From NCBI GenBank assembly GCA_026826555.1, contig JAKSZT010020895.1:258814-322813 (forward strand): 64,000 nucleotides of DNA, in the 5' to 3' direction. Below are positions 10,798 to 21,610 of the stretch, piece after piece. The notes under the pieces are model-generated. The model searched no databases. It saw only the letters and a list, made by a program, of their open reading frames with translations, and was not told the DNA's origin. The position numbers and the translations under genes are program-made. The DNA is from Tolypeutes matacus. Lineage: Eukaryota > Chordata > Mammalia > Cingulata > Chlamyphoridae. Position 1 is the first letter of the stretch. Every line of letters starts with the position of its first letter.

Positions 10798-13430
10798 ATT
10801 TGAATTGAGGAAAGCGAGCAGTCTCTGAGAACCATTGTCTGAAAGATAGGTTAACGAGGGAAAGAAAGAGAAGAGTGGGTTGTGAGCCATCACCCATGTG
10901 GACATAATCTATAGTAAAGTGATAGAGTATAGTTGTATATTGAAGGGTAGGACCAATGGGTAGTGATATTACTGGGTTTGGTGGTGCAGCATCGACAGAT
11001 GGGTAGATTAGGAAGGGCAGGTTAGAATACCCAGTGCATGTAACTATGAATCTTGTCATTCCATGAGTCAAGACAGTGGAGTGTCATATGCCCCAGGGGG
11101 ATAGGGAGGAAGGAACAGAAAAGATTAAATGGGGTGTTTAGTGGTCATGGGAAATGTTTTTCATTACCTTACAGTAATGGACACAGGACATGGTAACAAT
11201 CATCAAAAATTATTAAACTGTACCATCTAAATTGTAAACTATACAGTAAACTATTGACAATGTTTAGTTGCTATATTTCACTATCTGTTTAACAGTTATA
11301 ACAAAGCTAACATCCATTTTTAAAAAAAGGTTTAATATGGTGTGGGGAAGGGGTAGGGAGGTTGGGTATGTGGGAGTCTCTAGCATTCCATGTGTGACTT
11401 TGCTGTGACCTAAAACTTCTTGAAAATTAAATGAAAATTTGGGAGACACTGGGGAATGAGTGTGGAAGGTATCACGGTACACTGGACATCCAAAAATGCA
11501 GTGATAAAAGGAAAAAAGAATAATTTTTCAAAGGAATTGTTTTTGTTTTTTTCCCTTTTTTTTTGAATGTCCCAATTTGCTAATTATATTTTATTTTTAG
11601 TTGTTTTTTTTTTTTCTGAGTTTCTTTGTATTTTATCTCTTGCATTTAAGCTTATCATTATTATTTCATTTTCCTATTAATTGTGTTTGGTTATTATATG
11701 GGCTTCATCTTCAAGGAAATTTTAGATCACATAAGGGTTACCATGGGGGCTGCATAGGATCATAAGTGGGGTGTGTCTGGGATGGGGGATTCATGGGAGT
11801 AAGTTCATTTGAATATACATGAAAGATATATAAAATTGTTCAAATGATTATGGGAAGAGGCATGGTCATGTTGGGTAGACAATCACTCAATATATGAGGG
11901 AATCTGAATTTCAAGCCTGGAGAGCTCTGCCACATTCTCCAAGGGAGCAGCAACAGTCCCCTGAGTCCAGGGGCAGTGCCTGGCAAAAGAGGATGGCCCA
12001 CTAATGGGTTCTTGTTTTTGATAACTAGCCTTATGAGTCTTTGCTCTTGTAATTGAAACTTAGCCTACTGTTATGGGGTGCCTAAGGGTTTCCACCTGAG
12101 ACCCTCCTTGTTGCTCAAATGTGGCCTCTCTCTAAGCCAAACTCAGCGTATTTATGCATTACCTTCCTCCCAATATGTGACATGACTCCCGGGGATGAGC
12201 CTCACTGGCAACGAGGGATTAATACCAAGTGCCAACTGGCAACACGATGGGAAAAAGACCTTGAATAAAAGGGGTAAAAGGTAAAGACAAATGAATTCAC
12301 GTGGCTACGAGACTTCAAAGATATTCGGAGGTCATCCCAGAGGTAACGCTTATGCACACCTCAGAAGGATCTCATTGAACACCAAAGTGGATATCACCCC
12401 ACACAGAGGGGCTCCTGAGGGCTCTGGCAACACCCAGGGATGGAGTGACTGACACCTTATCAGTGGGCTCTACTTTGGAATCTGTGCTTCTGAGAGTGAC
12501 AGAGTTGGACTCAAATAAGTCCTCCCTGCACATGGTCCATCCATCCCTCCTATTCAAACATATATGTGATGCTAGAGTTTGTAGGTGTACTTCCAGAGAC
12601 AGGATCCTCTGGCCTACCTATTTGCCAGCTGTGCCTGGAATCTCGGTGGAGCTGCAACTCCTACTCTACAGCTCATTGGACTCATCCAAGTCACCTGGCT
12701 AGGAGACGATGATGGACAACAGCTATCCCAGGGAATGGAGAGAGGCTGCAGCTGCAGGCAGAATAATCCTATCCACCGTATCAATGGGATATAAGCCCAC
12801 TCTCACTTGGAGGTTGAGTGGACATAACCATCCCAGTCCCCTCAGGATTGAGGGAAGAGCTATGGACTAGAATGGACTTAATGGTATTCTGTTGTAGACA
12901 TATTGTGATTCAAGCAATGGAAAAAATTATAACAGTGAGGTGGAGCCAGTGTCCACTAGAAGCTTTCGGGACTGGGAGGGGAAGGGCAGTTGTAATATAG
13001 GGGCTTTGTCTGGACTTGGGGGTTGTCCTGAGTGACATTGCGGTGACAGATATAGGCCATTTTACATCAGCATATACCATGCAGAACTGTGTGGGAGAGA
13101 GTGTGGTCTATGATGTGAACTGTGCTCTATGCTTACTGGCAAAGTCCTAGGATGTGTGTATCCATTGCAGGTGATCTGCCACACTAATGAAAGATGTTTA
13201 TGTGGGATGTTATGGGAGGTGTGGGAGGTCTGGAACATGGGATTCCCTGTAATTTCTGTGTAACATTTAGGTAATCTAAGCACCTTTAAAAAAAATATAT
13301 ATATATATGTATATATTTACATTTAGGTAAGCAAATGCACATATATGCATATACATTTATATATCATTTTACAAATATATATATATAGTATAAACTCATG
13401 GAGTTAATAATTAGAATGTAAGTCACCAGA
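10798..13430 (+). mobile_element. Long L1 3' UTR (about 2.6 kb)
   Basis: Sequence continuous with the preceding ORF2. The first part (10798-11990) includes a T-rich tract at 11540-11640. The second part (about 12000-13270) recurs in reverse at 47771-48952 and 62415-64000, and in parts at 14480-15130, 22955-23437 and 23690-24515. It ends with the (TA)-rich terminal segment near 13270-13400 but without a clear A-tail. The co-linearity with ORF2 here, together with recurrence elsewhere with 5' truncation, is what shows that this sequence is the 3' UTR and not an unrelated repeat. Short open frames on both strands recur in other copies. Confidence 0.75.
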
Positions 13431-14479
13431 AAATAGAATGTGAGTACAGAATGGAAGGCTGAGGATTAATCTGTGCAGAATTGGTAAGAAGGTTGTTTGT
13501 AAATCTTTGGAAATGAATATTAGGGGTGAAATCACATCATAGTGTTTGTAACTAACAGAGGTTTTATATGGATATGACAATGGTTTAAAGGGAAAGCCTA
13601 AGGTCATGTATATTAGAAGGCAATCCAAAAAAATGTAATGTGGGCCTGTATAACAGTGAAACTGCATGTGAAATATGAATATGAATAATATTGCATGTTT
13701 AAGACTGATTTTACAAAATATAAATTGAAAGAAACTAGAGAGATGGAAACAGAATAGCAGTCCAATGGAATGATTACCTCAAATTATGTAACATGTGTCA
13801 TAAATCAAATTAACCACTGATTCTTTCTATTGATATTTTATGTGTTTCATAGTTCTTAAATTTGCTTATCTCAAGTTTGGAGACATTTGAAAATATACAA
13901 ATATAGTTTACATAATGACAATTGTGAATTTTAGATCTTAGGTAGTTTTAAATAATTTGTTTATAATCTTACTATTTTCCCATCTCAGTGTAGAATCCCA
14001 ACTCAGACCCATCTCTTTTGCTTTCTTATTTATATAATGTCAGTATTTTAATCTCTTCAATCATGATACATCCTTGTTTTAGATGACTGAAGAGGATCAG
14101 GAAATCTGTAAGGAGGGAGAAAATCAGAAGAAGACATGAAATAATGCAGATTAACTTCAAATTATTAAGTTAAATTGAATTTTTAAATGGACAGTTTGTT
14201 TTTATTTTAGAAACATCTTGCCACTTGTAGCTATCTACAGAAATTACTATATCAATTTTACCCTATAAGAAATAATTGACTTATGTCTAGGATGCAACCA
14301 ATCAACAAAGGCACAGAAACAAGGAAAAAGAAAAGAAAAGTAAAGGAGGAAGATTTCTGTCTGCTTTATGTCTATGTCCCTCTACAGTTTACTTATAGTC
14401 CTGATTTATATTTCAATTCCTTTAAATATAAATTACCGGATTAAAGCCAGAATATGTTCTTTTTTCACTTTTCTATTTT
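13431..14479. other. Interval without recognised features
   Basis: AT-rich sequence with no gene, splice-site pattern or repeat that I recognise. An 87-codon open frame on the minus strand (13404-13667) has low-complexity hydrophobic composition and is taken as chance. A purine-rich stretch lies near 14310-14350. Confidence 0.5.
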
Positions 14480-15130
14480 TTAAAAGTTACTTCAATTACA
14501 TAAATGTTATAGAGAATATATAGGGAATTTTCATATGCCCTGCTTCCCACACCTCTCTCATTTTCCCACATTAGCAACATCTTTAATCAGTGTGGTACAT
14601 TCTTTGCAATTGATAAACACATTTTGGAGCATTGCCATTAAGAATGGATTATAGTTTACATTGTAGTTTACACTCTCACCCATTTGACTCTGTAGGTTAT
14701 GGCCAGATATATAATGGCCTGTATCTTTCATTATAATGTCATTTAGGATGATTCCCAAGTCCCAAAAATGCCCCCTCATACACCTGTTTTTCCATCTACC
14801 TAACCCCAGAACATCCATAGGTCACTGTCTCCACAGCAATGGTATTTCTTACATTTCTATAATCACAATAAGTCTATAGTAGAATACTATTAAGTTTATT
14901 TTAGTCCACATTTCATTTCCCAATCCTGAGGACTCTGGGATGGTGATGCCCACTCCACCATTAATTGAGGGGAGGCTTTGATCGGTTACATCTAATGGAT
15001 GGGACTATCTTGCTTGCAGTTGTAGGCACTAAATTGAAATTATTTTCGTCTACTTTTTGCTGGATACTCATATTTCATACCCAAAATCAATCCACAGTCT
15101 CAGTTCTCAATATGGTTGTCTCCTTGCCAC
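14480..15130 (-). mobile_element. Antisense L1 3' UTR fragment (older 3'-end type)
   Basis: On the minus strand this aligns with the second half of the L1 3' UTR. The segment 'cccaatcctgaggactctgg' near 14920 is the reverse of one in the sense copy near 24070, and 'attagcaacatctttaatca' matches the reverse of the terminal part. It ends at a simple A-rich tail without the (TA)-rich extension seen in the younger copies, so it belongs to the older 3'-end class, as do 47771-48952 and 23690-24515. Confidence 0.7.
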
Positions 15131-15971
15131 AAACAGAACACACAAAACTAAGTAAAAAGAGCACATGATTCTATCAGAAGTCTTTATATATTATTCTGTG
15201 AGAACAAGATGGGAAATAATTTTTCTTGGGATATCAGGAAAGTTTCCTGTAGGGATAAACAATTGAGGAGGACCTTGAGTTTAGTGGATCTTCTGCAGTC
15301 CATCAGACTTAAAACTTTCCAGGCAGGAAAGAAGCGCTGACCAGGTTAGGAAGCACTGACCCTGTACCTAAGAATTTGAACTGCTGTAATTATAAATGAT
15401 CTTGTGAGGGTCAGGTAGTCACGACGACCTTAGGTATCAGGAGACACAAATGTTTCCAGATCTGAGCAGTGACCACATTGATTCACCTTGATCCTCTCTC
15501 TCTGGTGGGCATTTCTGAAATAGAGTGGAGGCAGAAGCTTGGAGCAGAACAGGGGAGCAGAAAGCCTCTTTGTAAACATCAACACGGAGCCACCTAGGGG
15601 CTTGCTGTGAGATGATCTGAAGCATATTTTATTATTTAATTAATCAACTGTTATGAAATTGTCTAAACTTCACTCACAAACTAAAATCCATTCTGCCTTA
15701 TTACATTTGGAGAATAAAGGCCAAAATAAGTGGAATCATTTTTAACAACAGTCAATAAACATGGGAAATATCATAAGGGCTTTGGTACAATGGATGGATA
15801 GATGAATGGATGGGTGGATAGATAGATACTTAAAATATTAACAGTTTGTGAACTGTCTAAATACTTTAGCTAAAGTGAAAAGATTTTATATCAGATATGA
15901 TGGGAGAGTATTAATAACATTGAAATGTTTATATCCTAATGTATCACAATTAATGATTATGAAATTTTTAA
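15131..15971. other. Interval without a gene; short GATG/GATA repeat
   Basis: No gene is seen. At 15790-15830 there is an imperfect tetranucleotide stretch of GGAT/GATA units. The remaining sequence is not recognised; a 62-codon minus-strand open frame at 15437-15625 has no known match. Confidence 0.45.
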
Positions 15972-15982
15972 AACACCATTGG

Positions 15983-16263
15983 TAATCTAAGCACCTCTTA
16001 AAATATATGTATATATATATATATATAAAATAACATTTTTGTAAGCAAATACACATATATGCATATATATTTATATATCATTTTACAAATGTTTGTATGT
16101 ATTGTGAGAATTTTGATTTTTACCCATAATAAAAAAAAAAAAAAAAATAGACTTAGGAAAAAAATTAAATTACTACTCATTATCAAATTTCTATGGAAAT
16201 AACTTTATTCTTAAAAAAGTGAATAAAATCCTAAAATAGCAAAAAAAAAAAAAAAAAAAAAAC
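15983..16263 (+). mobile_element. L1 tail with probable 3' transduction
   Basis: Flanked by perfect 11-bp direct repeats AACACCATTGG (15972-15982 and 16264-16274). The insertion starts with the young-type L1 terminal segment, reaches its A-run at about 16129-16147, continues with some 93 bases of non-L1 sequence, and ends in a second A-run of more than 20 bases. An AATAAA at 16222-16227 lies about 14 bases before the second A-run. Target duplications embracing both A-runs indicate a single retrotransposition event that carried downstream flank of the source L1. Confidence 0.8.
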
Positions 16264-16279
16264 AACACCATTGGACTGA

Positions 16280-16675
16280 TTAAAGGCTAACCTTGAATGG
16301 CACACTGATATATATATATAATATTAATAAAATAGAATTCCAGATGTAATTTTATATACAAAATATATTATTCTTACAAATCAAAGCAACATTAATAAGT
16401 ATTGACCACAAGCAATATTTTGTGGAATTTGTAAATGTTCAAAAAAGAAATATCTGGGAAATCAATCTATTTTATATAAACTAATGTATAAAATATAACA
16501 TATTTCAGATGGTTATTTTTAAGTGAAATTATTAAAATAATATATACAATGTTAAAGGTTGTTGGATCTGGATATCAGGGAAAAGGGGATATGTTGTAAT
16601 TCTTGTATTATTTATACAGTTGTCCTGTAAGTTTGAAATTATTTCAAAATAAAATTTTAAAAGAAAATAATAAAG
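16280..16675 (+). mobile_element. Probable old L1 3' end
   Basis: The terminal part (16555-16675) shows 'aattcttgtattatttatac', 'tgtaagtttgaaattatttc' and an AATAAAA-rich tail, the pattern of an old L1M 3' end. The part before about 16540 is too AT-rich to assign with confidence. Confidence 0.5.
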
Positions 16676-17814
16676 TGTACGTAATAAAAGACTATAAAAA
16701 GCCAATTTTGAGAGATTATTTCATGATGATGTCATCAAAAGTTTCATAATTCAAAGAATTATTTAGACAATAACAAAAATCCATATGTTGGGCACAACTG
16801 AACCCTGCCTCCCATCCCCCTTGCCCACTCCCCAGACCTGCCATTGCTGTGACAGCAGGTTCTGTGCACTGGGGTCATAAGTAACCCAACCCTAACTAAT
16901 TGGAGTAGAAGTGTATGTCATATTTCTGGGTTCTACATCCAGTTGCAGGATCTAGACATATCAAGCATGGATTATACACTTCCCACACAGTCATCCAGGG
17001 CTACAGAAAACAAGACTTGACTATGAAGCATGATAGTCAAATTGGTCCCAATTTTAAGGTTTTCAGTTTGCCTTCATGAGACCCAAGTACTTTACAATGG
17101 CCTTAGCTTTAAAATTGAAATGATGAGAGTATCCATCAAAAACCAGAAAACAATAACCATGGACATAATCACTAAATGTAACCTGATCCACACCCACACT
17201 TCTCCCCCCAACACACAAAGGCTCCCTTCTCTTAGTTTTTCATTCTGCATCCAAAAACCCATATAGAAGCCTTTCTGAGGAGAAAAAATTGTTTAAATAA
17301 AAGAAATGTATCATTTTTAATAACATGTCAGAAAAAAGGAAATTGTAAGATTGTAAGAAATACCTTTAACTTTTGGTTCTTTGACTAACAAAAAGCAGGA
17401 CCTTGAGTAGCTGACTGATTATAAAGGGACCACTTGAGGGTTGATTTATCTAACTTCTAAACCTAGACCTTGGCAATTGAGAGAAAAAGCCCTTTTGAAA
17501 AAGTGAATGTGGACTAGTGAGTGAGTTTTAGGAAAGTCTTCTGAGTAGGTTTAATTAATTCCCTTGGTCTAAAAACATGTAGTTTTACTTTTGCAAACAA
17601 AAATTATTTGAAACTACCTCTTTCATTCTGTAAAGATTAATAGTGATACCATATATATAGTATCAAAAATTTCTGTTCTAATTCTTAATCTTATTATCAG
17701 CAGACATAATATTCGATATCTAACCTTTAATAATAATTTGGCAATAGTTTAGATATGTTAATAGGGAAAAAAACCCTAAAGTTAAAGTGATTGCTTCATT
17801 TGTGGTAACATCTC
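16676..17814. other. Interval upstream of RFPL4-like copy 1; nothing recognised
   Basis: No gene is recognised. The 16790-17260 part is less AT-rich and includes a C-rich stretch ('cctcccatccccct') and a short 78-codon open frame at 17030-17266 without known similarity. It could hide a decayed repeat. Confidence 0.4.
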
Positions 17815-17944
17815 GAGATATTCAGGAAGATCTCATTTCTGCCAGAATCAAATCAAAACATGATTGAGTTAAAAAGGAATAGCAGGATGTGGTAAAGGTG
17901 GGAGAAGGGGCCTTATATAGAAAAGCCCCTTTTAGGTCAATCTC
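17815..17944 (+). promoter_or_regulatory. Putative promoter of RFPL4-like copy 1
   Basis: A TATATAG box lies at 17914-17920, about 30 bases before the start of the region that aligns as exon 1. The stretch from about 17840 to the exon aligns with 25745-25850 upstream of copy 2 (shared 'tgattgagtta', 'aaagcccct', 'agagctgagttgtc'-like sequence), where the TATA box has become TATTTTAAA. That both copies keep this region shows it was part of the duplicated gene. Activity is unknown. Confidence 0.5.
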
Positions 17945-18007
17945 TTTCCAGAACTGAGCTGTCAGTGGAAACAGCTGGAGGTCAGAGGAGAACCAAGGTG
18001 AGAAGAG
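17945..18007 (+). other. RFPL4-like copy 1, non-coding exon 1
   Basis: A short segment ending in AGAAGAG followed by GTGAGT at 18008, a near-consensus donor. It aligns with copy 2 ending at 25905 with the same donor and the same following 'ccaatctt'. The 5' boundary is set about 30 bases after the TATA box and is approximate. It has no start codon leading into the RING frame, so it would be 5' UTR. Confidence 0.5.
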
Positions 18008-18371
18008 GTGAGTCCAATCTTATGAACCATTTTCTTACTTCTCAGACATCTGTGAAGCTCTGATATGAGAAAGCAAGTTCCAGGCTTGGAGAAATTTATT
18101 AATTCTACCAACTCAAGGCCAGGTTCATTGTGTGCCCATTTAGAGATGGGTAACCTTCTCCAAGAGCAGTTTACAAAACATAGATTTCAATACTCAGGTA
18201 GAAGAAATAGGTAATCTTCATTTACCTTAATGAAATCACAAGATGGGCTTCTCTTCATAGAGGCGAATCAAGATTCCACTTTGGACTTCAACCTCTCAGG
18301 TGCTGTTATGGATTTTTACCACAGTCGGTTTGGATTAGTTGTTGACTCAGAGCAACTCTAAGCCTAGACCA

Positions 18372-18680
18372 ATGATGTCCCAGAGAAATATGGTGTGACC
18401 TACACATGTAATTATAAATATTTCAGTAGCTATACAAGGAAAGTTTTTAAAAAGAGGTCTTAATAATTTTAATATCCAAAATATTATCATGTCAACATGT
18501 GATCATTATTTAAAGTTTTTAATGAAATATTTTATATTCATTCTCTTATTATTATTATTAGTTCTTCAAAATCGTTGTCTATTTTACTTGTTCAGCACAT
18601 TTCAATTTAGAAAAGCCTCATCTCAGGTATTTGATGACTGCATGTGCCTGGGGACTTCCCTATTTGGACATCCCAGTCTA
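18372..18680 (+). mobile_element. hAT-type non-autonomous DNA transposon relic
   Basis: The ends resemble the common mammalian hAT-Charlie-type element with ends like 'gctgtccaatagaaatat' and 'tattggacagc': here 'gatgtcccagagaaatatgg' at the left and 'ctatttggacatcccag' at the right. The middle matches too ('aatatccaaaatattatcat', 'cagcacatttcaattta'). It lies between exon 1 and the RING exon of copy 1. A second member in the opposite orientation lies just downstream of the RING exon at 19373-19580. Confidence 0.6.
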
Positions 18681-18919
18681 GACTCTTCTATCACCTCAAC
18701 TTAAAGCCAAATGATGAATTCTGTCCTTTATTCCAACAAGGATTTCAATTATCAGTAGTTCAGGGTCATGAGCCTTTCACATTTTTGTTTGTATTTATAA
18801 TTTATCTTCATTACTTCATACTAAGGATGGGAGTTTCTCTAGGCATGCTAAGAAAAAGTCCTAAAGTCTATTGTCACTTTACACATGGAATCACTACTAT
18901 CTTGCTCACTTTCCCACAG

Positions 18920-19214
18920 ATGGAGGCCATGACTGAGCACTTTGAAGAAGCAAGTAGATGTCCTACCTGCCTAGTTTATCTTGATAAACCCATGTACTTG
19001 AAGTGTGGATACCTCTGCTGTTCCCACCGCATCAATTCACTGAAGAAGGAGCACCATGGGGAGGGCTTATTATGCCCATCCTGCCCTGTAGTCTCTCAGA
19101 AGAAGGACATCAGGACCAATAACTACTTGGGGAGATTGGTTTCCAAGGTAAAGGACCTGGAGCCCCACATGTGAGCACATCTAAAAATGAATCCAAGAAT
19201 GCTGCAGTTTCAAG
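18920..19214 (+). other. RFPL4-like copy 1, RING exon (decayed)
   Basis: Acceptor 'tttcccacag' precedes two in-frame ATGs at 18920 and 18929; the second fits the family's usual start. The translation shows 'SRCPTCLVYLDKPMYLKCGY', then 'CCSHRINSL' and 'GLLCPSCPVVSQ', the RFPL RING arrangement. In the CC-x-x-C part the expected second cysteine is an arginine, so a zinc ligand is lost. A TGA at 19172-19174 ends the frame after 'KDLEPHM'; downstream 'MNPRMLQFQ' still matches the family up to donor GTAAGG at 19215. If made, the product would be 82-85 residues with a defective RING. The frame is also open upstream to 18644, but that is intron. Confidence 0.8.
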
Positions 19215-19372
19215 GTAAGGAGTCTATGCAGTCTTCCCCCTTCTCACAGAATGCTCTCCATATGGGCATCTTTTATGCTACCTAAGCAACAGTTGTTCTC
19301 ACCTCTGAGCATAGATTGGATCAATTGGAGATTGTGAAGGAGAGAAAATATTTAAGACATGACCAAGACCTG

Positions 19373-19580
19373 TGCTGTCCAATATGGAAGCCACTGCTGG
19401 ACACTAACCACTTGAAATGTGGCTACTGCCACATGTGGAAGTAATATTTTTAGATGTATCAAGTTAAATAATAGATTATTAAAACAATATTACAGGTATC
19501 TTACTATTTTTTAAAACGGGAACACTGAAAAATTAACAGTCACACATACGGCTCTCTTGATTCTATTGGCTAGCCCTACA
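19373..19580 (-). mobile_element. hAT-type DNA transposon relic, opposite orientation
   Basis: Starts 'gtgctgtccaatatggaagc', continues 'accacttgaaatgtggctac', and ends with 'cacatacggctctcttgatt' and 'ctattggctagc', the reverse orientation of the element at 18372-18680. A related copy in RFPL4-like copy 2 is at 26420-26640 in the same orientation, so it was probably present before the duplication. MER5-like sequence seems to follow at about 19590-19700. Confidence 0.55.
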
Positions 19581-21044
19581 TAGACCATGGCTTCTAAAAT
19601 TTTAATACATATTCAATTACTGGGTATTTAAAAAGTGCCCATGTGATTCTGACACACTGGGATATATCTCAGTGCACAGGCCACCTGAACAAGAGCTGGA
19701 GAAAGTGTGCATGGTGGTCAAGCCTGTGAGGCCCACTTGTGGAGTCAAGGTTTTAGTGTTCACCAAATGCCTCCTGACTGGGGGCCACAGGAAATACTGC
19801 CTGACTCCATGTCACAGCTTAACTCTGAATTAATTTGTGATCTAATTTGGAAATAGGTTTATTGTCAAAGTGAATTTTCTGTGCTTATCTCTATGCCTAA
19901 TGGGCTAAAGTCAGGAGGCCAGGGCAGACCTAGCAGATTTCAGAACCCAGAATGGTTCTAAGGTGATATCTTCAGGCTGGCTCTCTCCCTAGCCCCAGTG
20001 TATGTTTTCCTGTGAACTGTAATCAGGAGGTGCTGTGTTGGGAGGGAATGCAATGACAGTGCTTAGGTAGGTAACAATTGTAAAAAAAGTGAATTACTTT
20101 ATTTTCTAAGTGAGTATGCTCCATGCAAACTCACATTTGAGTTGGTGAAACTTGTCTCAGATATGTTTCCTCCTTGACAGCACCTTTCTGAGGACAATGT
20201 ATCTTAAGTCATCTTCCACTGAACCATTCTTAAGAGACTTGAATGAGATAATTGGTTTTTGTCCATAGGGTTTACTTTGGAGACTTCCATTGGCTCTATC
20301 CACATGGTTGTATTAGGACAATCAGCTCTGGGCTCCCCAATCATTAGGAAGCATTGAGCATTGTAGATGTTGGCAAGCCACAGAAACATTCATATACAAG
20401 TTTCCCAATCCACTTCCCCAGGCAAGTTCTAGGACTAAGGTGATTTCAGAATACAGAGAAATCCCAGTTCTTGCCCAAAGAAATCTCTTCTTCTATCTTG
20501 ACTTCAACAGAGTTTACTAATTTCTGACCAGGACTGATAGCTTTATCCCTTCATTTTGTTACAACCCTCAGAAAACAAATTCCTGAAACATTAGTGCCTA
20601 CTTAGTCAACAAGACTAAATGATGTGTGTTCAGTAAAAGAAAAAAAAAACTTTAACATGTCAATATTATTCTACAAAAAGTAAAATTATATTTCCATCCT
20701 TCAAAATCCTATTATATATCTACTTTTCAAAGGATCAACACTAATTTATGTAATTATGGGGGGGATCAATAAACAGTTATATTCCCTTACTTCATGAATC
20801 TCACACTTAGGGGAAGAAAGATATTTCATCAAATAATCACAAACAATGTAAAAAGAATTCCCACTATCAGAGAAATTGTTTCAATTACATACATTTTATG
20901 TGCAAAAGTTAAGGGAGATCAGGGAAATTTACCCAGGAAAATTCCAATTTAGGGAAGAAAAAATTGTAGAATTCAAGTAATGAAAGTGAATTAGACATTT
21001 GGTAGACACGATGAGTGGGACAATATTTCTGAACTACATTTCAG

Positions 21045-21610
21045 AATATGACATTGTTTGTGGCTACAGCCAACAACTACCTTATCATTTCTGAATACTT
21101 GAGGAGAGCGAAATGTGGGCATGTCAAACAGACTCGGGAAGAGCTTGCTGAAAGATTCGACGCAATTTCACTCTTTTGGTGTCTCTCATTTCACCTCTGG
21201 CTGCCATTACTGGGAAGTGGATGTGTGAACAAGCAAAGATCTTCGGTGTTTAAAGGAATCTGTTCTTCAACAACAAGAACTTCTACTGTTTTCAAAATGT
21301 GGTTTCTGGACTATGAGTCTACTAAATGGAGCGCCTTTTAGCACGACACCTTTGACTCTACTCCAGGCGATGCCTCGGTTGCAATGAGTAGGGATTTTCC
21401 AGGATATGGATATAGGAAATATTTCCTTTTGGGACATTCGCGATTGATCCCATATCTTCACATTCAAAAAAATTTCCACTTCAGAGCCACTGCGCCCATT
21501 TTTTTGCTGCTACAAATCCAAGTAATGATGGTCAAGGCTTCCTGAGTATTTAACTCTTGGTGAATCTGGGCATTGCCACTGATCTAGATTATCCTGAACA
21601 AGGTAAACAA
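21045..21610 (+). other. RFPL4-like copy 1, PRY/SPRY exon (frameshifted)
   Basis: After the acceptor 'ctacatttcag', one frame gives 'ATANNYLIISEYL' and 'REELAERFDA', the PRY start. The frame then shifts near 21165 and 'HFTSGCHYWEVDV' is read, followed by TGA. Further fragments in that frame correspond to the rest of the SPRY domain: 'LKESV', 'VGIFQDMDIGNISFWDIRD', 'SHIFTFKKI', 'EPLRPFF'. After another shift 'GQGFLSI' and a final 'GIATDLDYPEQGK' match the family C-terminus. At least two frameshifts and four stops leave no usable product. Confidence 0.85.

Larger units (their letters stand above)
17945..21610 (+). pseudogene. RFPL4-like pseudogene, copy 1
   Basis: A three-exon remnant of a ret finger protein-like 4 gene (RING finger then PRY/SPRY; family members act in germ cells and early embryos, probably as ubiquitin-ligase-type proteins). 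Exon 1 is at about 17945-18007, the RING exon at 18920-19214 and the SPRY exon at about 21045-21610. Splice sites look usable (gtgagt, cccacag, gtaagg, tttcag). It is broken by a TGA in the RING exon at 19172-19174, an apparent 2-base loss at the exon 2/3 join, a frameshift near 21165, and several stops in the SPRY exon. It is a duplicated gene that keeps introns, not a retrocopy. The closest relatives I recall are RFPL4A-type genes; exact orthology is not settled. Confidence 0.85.

Noticed and set aside
15790..15830. Possible CRISPR-like or regularly spaced repeat
   Set aside because: It is a simple tetranucleotide microsatellite; no direct repeats with unique spacers exist in the window, as expected for a mammalian sequence.
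18644..18919. Upstream extension of the RING frame
   Set aside because: It runs through transposon-derived sequence and intron before a clear splice acceptor at 18918-18919; the family start fits the ATG at 18929.
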